Position numbers and translations under genes: made by a program
Assembly (NCBI GenBank): GCA_963820995.1
Contig: CAWGCL010000009.1
Coordinates: 570,455 to 634,454 of the forward strand
DNA length: 64,000 nt
Direction of reading: 5' to 3'
Source of the DNA: JAGTVG01 sp963820995
GTDB lineage: Bacteria > Bacteroidota > Bacteroidia > Cytophagales > Cyclobacteriaceae
The notes under the pieces: generated by a model
Seen by the model: only the letters and a program-made list of their open reading frames with translations
Told to the model about the DNA's origin: nothing
The model's database searches: none
Shown: piece after piece, positions 1-9,266 of the stretch
Layout: every line of letters begins with the position of its first letter
How positions within the stretch are numbered: the stretch's first letter is position 1

Positions 1-1193
1 TTCAGTCCTGTACTGCCCGAAATCAGCATTGTATGCGGAAACAGAGATTGACAGATCCATATTCACTGGCATTTCTTCTAAATCCTTCGTGCTTAGCTTT
101 ACTGTGATCTTTTCGCGATTCATATAGGTTTCCTTATCCGTTTCGATATCTAGATTGATCTCTTTTTTTGGATAAACCAGGACCTCCCGTTGATTTAACA
201 ATTTACCCTTCATGTCTGCAAGATTTATCTGCAATATACCCGCTTCAATTTCTATCAGGGTTAATTCGAATTTTTCCTAAACCATCGCTGATTTCCAATT
301 TTTGGTTAAATTGGATTATGCCATTTACCTTCCCCGTTAATTGAAGCTTCTCATCTTTCGAAGGATCACCTGATCTTACTTCAATGGTAATAGCCTGATC
401 ATTCAGGCCATCAACATGCATTAAATATCCCTGGTATTTAATTTCAGGTAACTTATATATGATCTCAAAACTGTCCTTTCAACATGATCTTTGCCCGGGA
501 TGACTTATTAATTTCAGGCTTGAGAAGAAATGAGCCGAGTCCAGATTCAAATGGGGAAAACTTGAGTATAATGCTGTCTGAATCATCAATTATTGCACCC
601 TGAAAGTCAATCCCTTTTCCTGAAAGGTCAGTGGCCCGAAACGCAATTTTCGATTTCAAACCATATATTAAACTACCCCCTTCCGGGAAAAACTTTAGAA
701 TGATCCTGCCGGAATTTGATAGTGGCATAAGACCTGCCTTTTTAAAAGGATTAATAATTTGAATGATAGAATGAAAGAACTGGTCTGCTCCAAAATTCTT
801 CATCCATTTTGTATAGGACCGTAAAATATAGTTGCCGGAATTAAAATTTGACGGGATAAAAAAATCTCCATATCCAATGCCGTCTCTAAGATAGATCTTA
901 GTTTGAATTACTGAATTATTGCCGGTATCCAGCAATTCCAGGTAAGCTACCTTGCTGAGGGCTGAGCTGCGTTTAGTACTTGCATCCAGGCAGTATATTT
1001 TAAATCGTAAATGCTCGCCGGATAGATAAAAGTTCTTGTCAAGGCTTACATAGATTTTTTCCCGGTATTCATTTTGCCCGATGTTAAAATTAGTGAGATT
1101 GACAGATGAAACAGTATCAGAATCAGCACTGTAAACCTTCAGTTCTGAAAGAAAGATGAGTAAACATAAACCTATGGTAATTCTCAATCTCAT
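1..1193 (-). CDS. MG2-like exported surface protein, partial at the left edge, frame interrupted twice
   Basis: The start at 1193 gives a Sec signal peptide (about residues 1-22). A macroglobulin MG2-like beta domain follows, with the 'YVSLDKNFYLSGE' and 'SGNYILRSYTKWM' motifs common in large Bacteroidota outer-surface proteins. The first frame stops at 465. Dropping one base from the AAAA run at 467-470 continues it as EIIYKLPEIKYQGYLMHVDG. Dropping one base from the TTTTT run at 271-275 restores the frame again to position 1, where it is still open. The gene therefore looks intact apart from two one-base homopolymer errors, and its C-terminus lies outside the window. It sits 21 bp after the DUF4249 gene and follows a TonB-dependent receptor, a grouping often seen in this phylum. 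Its role is unknown; it may be a periplasmic or surface partner of the receptor. Confidence 0.6.
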
Positions 1194-1214
1194 TTTATAA
1201 ATAGTTCGTGTCTT

Positions 1215-2369
1215 TCATTCCCAAAAATCAGGTTCGATATTGATTCCATAAAAAGTGCAATCAAGGCATGTGGGGTATGACAATAAATATCTTGTACTGG
1301 AGGTTTGGGATGCCACTTCACCAACAAGCATAAATCCTTCATTAAGAAGGGATGGTATCTGAAAATAACTTACAATTGTATCAGAACAATGCGCATAGTT
1401 ATTAATTGTCGTAAACGGAGGATATTCACCTTTAGAAATGAAAATTCTTTCTTCCTGAACGGAAGAAGCATCGAAATAACCCAATACGACCTCGTTCTCA
1501 TCATCAGGATTATATATATTTCCTTTAATTACGTATGGTTGAGGATCAAATAATGTACCAAGACTTTCATTGATATTTTCCTGTTCTTTCCAATACGTAT
1601 ATGATCTTTCGCTAAGTGCATATTGTTTTACAAGAATGCTGTATTTTATTCCTAATTTGTCCGTAGCATTGGAGATGTACACAACCGGTAATTCGGATAT
1701 AATGTCCTTATTCAGGTTTTTTGAGTTGGATACTAATATGTTCGTTGATGAATTTCGTTTCCAGCACCTGTAGACCTGCTCGGTGCGGTCTATTATATCC
1801 CCATCATTCCAGAGTTGAAGTGAGTTATAAAGAGATCTGAATTCCCAGGTTTCTTCAAATTCCCATCGATAGTACCATGTGTTATTATTTGAATCGTGCG
1901 TAGAAAGATATATCTGTAATCCAGGTATTTTGTCCGGGCCATCAGTCGTTACTCTTTCTTCATACCTATAATATACACTATCGATCGGCGGTGTTTCTCT
2001 GAGGAATACCGAATCCGATTCATAGCGTGTTCCTTGTGCGATCTGGATATGTAATTGATAACTCCTCCCTGATCGTGCTCTGAAAGCAGGCGAACTTGAA
2101 TACAGACCAGGATATACCTCACTCAGATAATCTATGCTCCCCGTATTATCAGAAATACTTACTTCTGCACCTTTTTCCGGAATAAAACCACTGGTATCAA
2201 TCGGTATTGACCTTGAAATTTTAACCGTAAAAGCTTCTTCGCCATCATTCAACAATGCCTCAACAACCAATAGATTCTCGTAATCCTCCGATGGTGGGTC
2301 GAATTCAAATATGCAACTGTTGTACAGAAACAGTGTGAAAATCAAATAAACATATTTTTCTAAATTCAT
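1215..2369 (-). CDS. DUF4249 domain lipoprotein
   Basis: This 384-residue protein has a short hydrophobic leader ending in a lipobox (LYNSC, Cys19), so it is an outer-membrane or periplasmic lipoprotein. After the lipobox it has the beta-rich pattern of DUF4249: 'LLVVEALLNDGEEAFTVKISRS', then 'GAEVSISDN', and a central 'PPIDSVYYRYEE' segment. DUF4249 proteins are usually encoded directly after a TonB-dependent receptor, and here the gene starts 7 bp after the receptor stop. The function is not established; by position it is probably an accessory subunit of the receptor. The family call is fairly sure, the role is inference. Confidence 0.75.
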   Translation of the reverse strand: MNLEKYVYLIFTLFLYNSCIFEFDPPSEDYENLLVVEALLNDGEEAFTVKISRSIPIDTSGFIPEKGAEVSISDNTGSIDYLSEVYPGLYSSSPAFRARSGRSYQLHIQIAQGTRYESDSVFLRETPPIDSVYYRYEERVTTDGPDKIPGLQIYLSTHDSNNNTWYYRWEFEETWEFRSLYNSLQLWNDGDIIDRTEQVYRCWKRNSSTNILVSNSKNLNKDIISELPVVYISNATDKLGIKYSILVKQYALSERSYTYWKEQENINESLGTLFDPQPYVIKGNIYNPDDENEVVLGYFDASSVQEERIFISKGEYPPFTTINNYAHCSDTIVSYFQIPSLLNEGFMLVGEVASQTSSTRYLLSYPTCLDCTFYGINIEPDFWE

Positions 2370-2376
2370 TATAAAA

Positions 2377-5145
2377 TTAAAATTTGAAATTATAAGTTAT
2401 GGTCGGTATCGGATTTGCAAACACCGATAACTTATAACCATTTATTTTGCCATCCTCTGATACAAAGTAAATCGAATATACATTGTCACGGCCTGTTAGA
2501 TTATAAACTGACAAGGTCCACGAACTGTGATTGAGCTTTTTGGTCTTATGATTTCCTTCAAGGGTAATTGAAAGGTCCAAGCGGAAATAATCAGGTATTC
2601 TGAACTGATTTCTATCCGAATAATGCAGTCGGGCGGAATTCCCAAGGTAGTATTTTGAAACCGGATAGGTTATTGGTCTGCCGGTACTATAGGTTATAAA
2701 TCCTGAAATACTCACCCTTCTTGAAAATTTATAATTTGACAGAACATTGAAACTGTGGGGTTTGTCATAGCTTGCAGGGAAGTACTCTCCGTTATTGATA
2801 GATTCTCCGGAATATTCCGATTCAGCTTTAATAAGAGCCCTGGAGTATGTATAGCTCATCCAACCATTCAGCTTGCCTGTTTTCTTTTTTATAAGAAATT
2901 CTGCTCCATAGGATCTGCCGTTTCCTTTAATTATTTCAGTTTCAATGTTTTCGTTCAATAAAAGAAGAGCCCCATTCTTAAAATCAAGTAAATTTTCTAT
3001 GTTCTTATAATATATTTCTACCGAACTCTCTATGGCATTATTTTTAAAGTTCCTGAAATATCCCAGAGATATCTGATCACCAATCTGAGGTTCAACATAT
3101 TTATTGCTCAATACCCATATATCCGTAGGAGAAATGGAAGTGGTGTTCGATAACATATGGATATATTGTCTCATTCTGTTAAAGCCAAGTTTCAATGAAC
3201 TGTTATCACCCAGATCATATCTGGCAGAAAATCTGATTTCTGGTCCATGATACGTTTTAATATTTTCAAAATCATCGTATTCTATAACATCGACCACATT
3301 ATCGTCATCGAGAGGTGTATTTTCTGCATATATGTTGACGGTTTTTGGTCCCAGATAGTTGAATATAGAATATCTGAGTCCCAGGTACAGTGAAAAGACA
3401 GGACTGATGTCGAAAATGTCCCCTATGTAAATAGCAGATTCAACACCCTGTTCCGGCTCAAGGATTTCCGGAACAGTGAGGGCTTGTTCCCCTTTAGGTG
3501 TTAAACTTCCGGGTTCAATTCCATACATTATTGAGCTGATCCCAAAATCAATTTTGTGCCTGTTGGTGGGGAAATAACTGAAATCCATTTTGGCTATAAA
3601 ATTTTCAAGCGAGTAATCAAGGTTGAAAGCATTGACTTCGTTCTTCTCATTACTTATGTTGTAGGAATAGTCGCTATATACACCGGATAATACACTGTAT
3701 ATCTTATTATTATAAATATGTTTCCACTGAAAAGTGGCACTTGCATTGGTATAACCATACAGTGTATCTGAGTTAAAACTGAAACCATCCTTACTGTAGT
3801 AGCCCCCGGCATAAATGGAATTGTTTTCATTGAGATCGAATGATATTTTTCCAAAAAGATCATAAAAAGATGCAGAACTATTATTAAGACTGGCATTGGG
3901 TAGCTGCTTTAGTAGCCAATCTGAATACGTACTCCTGTAGCCTGCAATAAATGATGCTTTATCCTTTATTATTGGTCCTTCAAGAGTTATCCTTGCAGTA
4001 ACAGGGCTTATCCCCCCACTTCCGGAGAATTTTTTATTATTCCCATCCTTTGCCTGAACATCTAATACAGAGGATATCCTTCCACCGTAATGAGCAGGTA
4101 TACTGCCTTTGTACAGGTCTACGCTTTTAATTACATCAGGGTTAAAAGATGAGAAAAATCCAAAAAAATGTGTCGGGTTATAAACCGGGGCTTCGTAGAA
4201 AAGTACGAGGTTTTGATCTGCAGAACCTCCCCGGACATGAAATCCATTAGCAGCTTCTCCGACTGACTGAACGCCCGGTAAGGTTAGCGCTATTCGTAAA
4301 ACATCTACTTCCCCAAGGATTGGAGGCACTTTCTTCAAGGCTTGTATGTCAAGTTTGTCTAAACCCAATTGTACCCCGCTAATATTGATATCACCTTCCG
4401 ACTCGATGATAACTTCTTTCAAAGGTATAATATCCTCCACCATATCAATATCAAGCTTACCATCGCTATATAGGATTATCTGTCTTTTAGTATCTTTAAA
4501 TCCCATGCTTCTTAATTTCAATTCCCTTTTGCCTTTGGGGATGGCTATGGAATAGTAGCCAAACTGGTCTGTGGCAACTCCAATCTGAGGATTCTCGATA
4601 TATATTAATGCACCTATGATTGGTTCTCCGTTTTTAACATCTTTAATATAGCCGGCTATGCTGGCACGGCCACTGCCTGAAATCAGGGATTCATTACCAA
4701 TTTTAATTACGGTGTTTTCTTTAGTATCTATGAGGCTTGCTTCCTCTTCAGCTTCTTGTTCAAATTCAAAAATCAAATTATCACCACCATCCGCTGCCAA
4801 TTCAGTCCTGATGAAAAAGTTTATTGGCAAATGAGCCTGCATTGAAATGTTATCTGTAAGAATGATTTGATTTCCCCTAAATAAATAATCGCAGTTGGTG
4901 TTTTTGAATACGGTTTTTAATACATCTTCTATTTCTGCCTGTTCAAAGGAGGCGGTGATAAAAACACTATCAACCATTTCAGGATGGAACATAAACCTGA
5001 CCGGGATTTGCTTTTCAACGTCAATAGCAAAATCGGGAAATGAAACCAGCTTATAATCCCCACTTATGTATAATTTTTCCTGTTGTGCAGTCCCGGGAAC
5101 TGCATAATGAAGCAAACTTAGTATCAGGAAAAGCCGCAGAATCAT
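2377..5145 (-). CDS. TonB-dependent receptor with STN and carboxypeptidase-regulatory-like domains
   Basis: A 922-residue outer-membrane receptor. A signal peptide (about residues 1-20) is followed by an STN domain (about 25-100, including 'FEQAEIEDVLKTVFKNTNCDY'-like sequence), a carboxypeptidase-D-regulatory-like domain (about 160-235, 'ASIAGYIKDVKNGEPIIGALIYIEN'-like), a plug domain ('GEVDVLRIALTLPGVQS', 'GFHVRGGSADQNLVLFYEAP'), and a long beta barrel ending in aromatic 'TITYNFKF'. An STN domain usually marks receptors that signal to an anti-sigma factor, but no FecR/sigma pair is in view. The start overlaps the upstream gene's stop by 4 bp (ATGA), showing translational coupling. It is not a SusC: no SusD follows. 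The substrate is unknown. Confidence 0.85.
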   Translation of the reverse strand: MILRLFLILSLLHYAVPGTAQQEKLYISGDYKLVSFPDFAIDVEKQIPVRFMFHPEMVDSVFITASFEQAEIEDVLKTVFKNTNCDYLFRGNQIILTDNISMQAHLPINFFIRTELAADGGDNLIFEFEQEAEEEASLIDTKENTVIKIGNESLISGSGRASIAGYIKDVKNGEPIIGALIYIENPQIGVATDQFGYYSIAIPKGKRELKLRSMGFKDTKRQIILYSDGKLDIDMVEDIIPLKEVIIESEGDINISGVQLGLDKLDIQALKKVPPILGEVDVLRIALTLPGVQSVGEAANGFHVRGGSADQNLVLFYEAPVYNPTHFFGFFSSFNPDVIKSVDLYKGSIPAHYGGRISSVLDVQAKDGNNKKFSGSGGISPVTARITLEGPIIKDKASFIAGYRSTYSDWLLKQLPNASLNNSSASFYDLFGKISFDLNENNSIYAGGYYSKDGFSFNSDTLYGYTNASATFQWKHIYNNKIYSVLSGVYSDYSYNISNEKNEVNAFNLDYSLENFIAKMDFSYFPTNRHKIDFGISSIMYGIEPGSLTPKGEQALTVPEILEPEQGVESAIYIGDIFDISPVFSLYLGLRYSIFNYLGPKTVNIYAENTPLDDDNVVDVIEYDDFENIKTYHGPEIRFSARYDLGDNSSLKLGFNRMRQYIHMLSNTTSISPTDIWVLSNKYVEPQIGDQISLGYFRNFKNNAIESSVEIYYKNIENLLDFKNGALLLLNENIETEIIKGNGRSYGAEFLIKKKTGKLNGWMSYTYSRALIKAESEYSGESINNGEYFPASYDKPHSFNVLSNYKFSRRVSISGFITYSTGRPITYPVSKYYLGNSARLHYSDRNQFRIPDYFRLDLSITLEGNHKTKKLNHSSWTLSVYNLTGRDNVYSIYFVSEDGKINGYKLSVFANPIPTITYNFKF

Positions 5146-6002
5146 AAACCTGTATTATTTACAATTGAGTTATAATATCTTACTGCAGCCACGAGTTCTT
5201 TCTCCCGATCATTTTTAAATTCTCTTTTATTCAGTTTTAGGAATGATTTAAGCTCGCTTTTTTTGTCCGATAAGATCTCCGGTATCGACTTTCTGTTTTT
5301 TACTTCATAAAACTGCTGGCCGAGATAGATATACAACATATCATTAATAATAAATCGTTGTTCAAGGCTGGTCAGTGTAGTTGACTGATTTATTTCTTTC
5401 CTGCGTTTCGCCAGTACACTGGCCTTATCTCCGCTTAATAGCAAATCGTAAAAACCGGAAATATTATCTTGCAAAGAATCACCTTTCACATTTATAAATT
5501 GATGATCATAGATTTGAAATGTGCGAACTTTTGCACGGTACAATAGGATTGGCCTTATATATCCAAGCAGGTCGACATGTTTTACAAGTAGCTGATCTGT
5601 ATATGTATCGTATTTAATATCGACATTGTCGTATAGCTCTTTCTCGTATACAATACTCGCTGTTTTCCAGATAATGTCATTATAGTAAGGGTGACCTTTT
5701 ACACCCTTGTATGTATCATTATAATATTTTCCGGTTAAGATCTTTTCATGGTTGTGGAAGGTATCGTGATATAAGTTTACTGCCCTGGTAAAAGCCTTAC
5801 TTTCAATCCCGGGATCCTGTTCCTCAACCTGATTTTGAGCAGTCAGATAAAAGGGTAAAGAAGTAAATAATATCAGATGAACGACAATAAACAGTCTTCT
5901 GACTCCGGTATAAATGGGATCTATGCTTGAACTTTGATATTTTGAAAGAAATTGGGCTGCGAGCCGATTTTGTGTTAAAAAAATGTTCCCGTCTGTCATC
6001 AA
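5142..6002 (-). CDS. Hypothetical exported protein at the head of the receptor operon
   Basis: I do not recognise this 286-residue protein. It has an unusually late hydrophobic stretch (about residues 35-55, 'RRLFIVVHLILFTSLPFYLTAQ'-like) that looks like a signal peptide ending in TAQ, so either the true start is downstream of 6002 or there is a long N-region. The remainder is basic and tyrosine-rich, with 'GKYYNDTYKGVKGHPYYNDIIW' and a repeated lysine-rich C-terminus that suggests a periplasmic domain. Its stop overlaps the receptor start by 4 bp, so it is co-transcribed and probably works with the receptor. Confidence 0.6.
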   Translation of the reverse strand: MMTDGNIFLTQNRLAAQFLSKYQSSSIDPIYTGVRRLFIVVHLILFTSLPFYLTAQNQVEEQDPGIESKAFTRAVNLYHDTFHNHEKILTGKYYNDTYKGVKGHPYYNDIIWKTASIVYEKELYDNVDIKYDTYTDQLLVKHVDLLGYIRPILLYRAKVRTFQIYDHQFINVKGDSLQDNISGFYDLLLSGDKASVLAKRRKEINQSTTLTSLEQRFIINDMLYIYLGQQFYEVKNRKSIPEILSDKKSELKSFLKLNKREFKNDREKELVAAVRYYNSIVNNTGL

Positions 6003-6104
6003 CTACAAGTTCCGGTTTCTTATTACGGAACTGTGAAAGATACCAAGTTATCTATCTAACTGCAAGAGAATGAGACTTAAATATGATTCAAAGAATGTAT
6101 TGGC

Positions 6105-7135
6105 TTAACCTAGCGTCAGAACTTTAGCCCCTTTGATTATTCTTTCTTTTAATTCGATCAGGGCTATGTTTGCATCCTCAAGAGGATAAGTCTGAATTTC
6201 AGGTTTTATTTTTGCTTCTGCTGCAATCTTAAGAAATTCTGAAACATCATTTCTGGATACATTGGCTACGGATTTAACTTCCTTCTCCATCCAGAGATGA
6301 TTGGCATAATGCAATGAAAGCAGTTGAGATTTGTCTACCTTCTTCTTTACGTATCGCATTGATCACAAGCCGGCCACCTGGTTTGAGGTTCTCCAGTGAT
6401 GTCAGAATTGGTCTCCACACTGGGGTAGTATCAATAATTGCTGTAAGTTTTTCAGGTGGATTTTCTCCAATATCACCTGCCCAGGAAGCCCCTAACTCCA
6501 GCGCAAAAGCCCTTTCTTTTTCGCTTCGGGCAAAAACTACAACCTTTGTTTGCGGATTCAGATGTTGTGATAATTTTAATACCAGGTGTGCGGATGCTCC
6601 AAATCCAGTCATTCCCAATGGTTGACCATTTTTAATATTGGTCAATGCCAAAGACCGGTAGCCGATTGCCCCTGCACAAAAAAGAGGCGCTGCTTCGTAA
6701 TCTGAAAAATATTCAGGTATAGGGTATGCAAAATCTTCCTGGACCTTCATGATATTCTGCATACCCTCCATGAGCATCACGGCCGGTTGCCTTAAATTCA
6801 GGGCATAGGTTATCCAGGCCATTTAGACAGAATTCACATCTCCCGCAAGATGAAAATATCCAGGCTACTCCTGCACGGTCTCCGATCTTAAACTTTGTGA
6901 CATCAGCGCCTATATCAACGACGTTTCCAACGACCTGGTGACCTGGAATTACAGGATAAACCGGGGGCGGGGTTCTGCCCTCAATTTCATCCAATTCGGT
7001 ATGGCATACGCCACATGCTTTTACTTTCAGGAGTATCTCTTTTTGACCTGGCACAGGTTCAGAGATCTCTGAAAATTCAAGAGGTTTCTTTTCCTTTTGA
7101 AGATCTGAGACCCGTGTTAAAAGCATTGCTTTCAT
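6105..7135 (-). CDS. Zinc-dependent alcohol dehydrogenase (MDR family), frame interrupted twice
   Basis: Medium-chain dehydrogenase/reductase. The N-terminal part has the catalytic-zinc motif 'ACGVCHTELDE', 'PGHQVVG', and the four-cysteine structural zinc site 'CGRCEFCLNGLDNLC'. The nucleotide domain has 'GMTGFGASAHLVLKL' and 'VVFARSEKERAFALELGA', and the C-terminus ends 'GAKVLTLG'. The gene is split in three. Removing one base near 6748-6754 joins 'HGGYAEY' to 'MKVQEDFAYPIPE', and removing one G at 6338-6339 joins 'VINAIRKEE' to 'VDKSQLLSLHYANHLWMEKE'. Both joins give the normal family sequence, so this is probably an intact AdhA-like alcohol dehydrogenase with sequencing errors; a true pseudogene is possible. 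It starts 10 bp after the CPBP protease gene. The substrate is unknown. Confidence 0.8.
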
Positions 7136-7145
7136 TATGCTCAGC

Positions 7146-7880
7146 TTAATGGTTTAAAATTCCTAATGAAACCAGGATAAAGCCCGGACCGTTCAGGCCG
7201 GCATGTATAATGATCCCTATCCAAGTATTGCGTCTTTTCTGGACAAGATAAGGGACTAAGAAAAAGGTCGGGAGTACCATAATCATTAGTTCTATGCCAA
7301 ATGGTATATGGAACATCATCCAGAAGACGGCATTATATAACCAGGCCGTTTTAGGGTAATTGTCGGACATGCCAGCCAGAATATATCCCCGCCACATAAT
7401 TTCTTCACCGAATATATTGAAAAAGAAAAATATCAACCATACGCCTAATATCCAGTACTGCCCGGATTTTAAAGGTTCGAAATGCATAAATGATGGGGAA
7501 GTATTAAATGGTTTATCGAATAATGCTTGTGAGGTCCATTCTGCTACCCACATGATGATCCCGGTTAAGATAATGATTAAAACAGCCCCTCCAATGGCCC
7601 ATACCCAGTCTTTGGATGTTGGCTTTGTTAACCATAACCTGTCCAGAATTAACTTTTTATTATGCGTTTGAAGTTCCTTTCTGGTATTTCTAATTGCAAT
7701 AATAAAAAGAGGTACAAAAATCAAAAGTCCGCTTGAGATAAACCAGGATACTGCTGGATGAAACCCCCATTCATTTAACATAGGAATTGCCTGTCTAGTG
7801 GCCAGATATAGCATCAAAGCAAAAAAGGCAAAATATGTAAAAGCCCTTTTAATCGATATTTCTTTGGTGCCGGCGCTCAT
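7146..7880 (-). CDS. CPBP family intramembrane metalloprotease
   Basis: A 244-residue polytopic membrane protein with about seven to eight hydrophobic segments. The family's active-site motifs are present: 'FGEEIMWRGYIL' (EExxxR), 'FWMMFHIPFG' (His) and 'IIHAGLNGPG' (HxxxN-like). CPBP proteins (CAAX prenyl endopeptidase and bacteriocin-processing relatives) cleave membrane-embedded peptides; in bacteria the substrate is rarely known. The gene precedes the alcohol dehydrogenase in the same direction with a 10 bp gap, but no shared function is apparent. Confidence 0.85.
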   Translation of the reverse strand: MSAGTKEISIKRAFTYFAFFALMLYLATRQAIPMLNEWGFHPAVSWFISSGLLIFVPLFIIAIRNTRKELQTHNKKLILDRLWLTKPTSKDWVWAIGGAVLIIILTGIIMWVAEWTSQALFDKPFNTSPSFMHFEPLKSGQYWILGVWLIFFFFNIFGEEIMWRGYILAGMSDNYPKTAWLYNAVFWMMFHIPFGIELMIMVLPTFFLVPYLVQKRRNTWIGIIIHAGLNGPGFILVSLGILNH

Positions 7881-7947
7881 GATCTCAATTTCTGTTTAAT
7901 CAGTTTTCAAAGAAATTATGAACGAATCAATTTCCATCAAATGGGGT

Positions 7948-8967
7948 TTAAACATCTTTATAATATTCTATTTTCCCATTCAAGGCTAGATCCCCTACCT
8001 TTTCAATAATTTCCATGCGCTGCTTTTCTGATAATTTACTGAAGTTCCTGGCCATATCGATCTTCTCAGAAATTAGTGATTTGTTTTCTGCTCCAGTAAT
8101 CAAAACGCTGATGGGCAGACTCCATGCGAAATTCAACACATCCTTTAGGGCTATTCTGGCTGGTACGACAGGATCTTCAGATTCCCATACCTTTTCATCT
8201 GAAATTATAGTTTCAGAGAAAAACCTCCCGGCGGCCAGTGTTTTCATGGCTAATATTCCAAAATTCCTGGATTTTGCCTCTTGTATAACTTCGCCAATAA
8301 AGCTATCCTTATTGCCGGCATCCACTGGATTAATTGGCATTTGGACCGTTTCGAAGATGTCATTACCCTTTGTTTCAGCCAGCATATGTACATGGGCATA
8401 TGGATTCTGATGTCCTGTAAAACCAATATGTTTTGTTTTACCGCTTGCTTTTGCCTCTTGCATTACGTCAAGGATCCCATTTGCTATTCTGTCATCTACA
8501 TCACCAGGCGAACTAAGCGCATGGACTTGCCAGAGGTCAACGTAATCTGTATTCATTCTTTTTAATGACGCCTCGAGGTGTTCTTTTGCAGTTTTTGCGT
8601 CTTTCGCGGTAGTTTTCGTCATTAAAAAAACAAGATCCCGGTATTGGGGAGTCAGGTATTTCCCATACCTTATTTCGCTGGTATGTGGTCCGTAACTTTC
8701 CGCATTATCAAAAAACCGTATTCCACCCTGAAGGGCAGTTTCAATGGTTTCCTGGGCATTCCGCTCAGTTGTCCATCCAATATGGTAGCCGCCTAAACCC
8801 AACATGGTTACTTGCTTTTTTGTCTTGCCTAACAAGCGTTTGGGTAGAATTTCACCTAGCCGATCGGCATCGATGCTTGAACTACAACCGCTGGTCCATG
8901 GGAGTGGTGCCATGATAGCCGTTGTCAAACCAGCCATTTTCTTTATAAATTCTCTTCGGTTTTTCAT
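7948..8967 (-). CDS. Tat-exported aldo/keto reductase
   Basis: A 339-residue protein with a twin-arginine leader ('NRREFIKKMAG') followed by a hydrophobic stretch and a possible lipobox (WTSGC, about Cys28). The body is an aldo/keto reductase: 'MLGLGGYHIGW', the Asp/Tyr pair in 'FFDNAESYGPHTSE', the catalytic Lys in 'FLMTKTTAKD', and 'DLWQVHALSSP'. It should reduce a carbonyl with NAD(P)H. Export with bound cofactor via Tat is common among Bacteroidota oxidoreductases near sugar loci. It is divergent from the Gfo/Idh/MocA gene at 9267. The substrate is not evident. Confidence 0.85.
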   Translation of the reverse strand: MKNRREFIKKMAGLTTAIMAPLPWTSGCSSSIDADRLGEILPKRLLGKTKKQVTMLGLGGYHIGWTTERNAQETIETALQGGIRFFDNAESYGPHTSEIRYGKYLTPQYRDLVFLMTKTTAKDAKTAKEHLEASLKRMNTDYVDLWQVHALSSPGDVDDRIANGILDVMQEAKASGKTKHIGFTGHQNPYAHVHMLAETKGNDIFETVQMPINPVDAGNKDSFIGEVIQEAKSRNFGILAMKTLAAGRFFSETIISDEKVWESEDPVVPARIALKDVLNFAWSLPISVLITGAENKSLISEKIDMARNFSKLSEKQRMEIIEKVGDLALNGKIEYYKDV

Positions 8968-9266
8968 AGGTTATAATTTTGAAAATTTCCCAGAATATAC
9001 ATAAGATTAGAAACAGATGCCAAACAAATTTGAATTTTGACAAGGATTTAGTTAAATGTAATCAAAAGTAGATTAGTGATTGGAGATCACAATAGCAGTT
9101 AGAGGTATTTACATTAGCAATCTTAAGACTTAATTTGAGTAATCATAATTAATATATTGATTTTACTGAATTAAATATAATCCAGGAGTTTAATCTTGAT
9201 ATAATACAGATTGAATCTGAATAATTTATTGGCTATATTGAAAAATCACTTTTTAATTTTACTACT

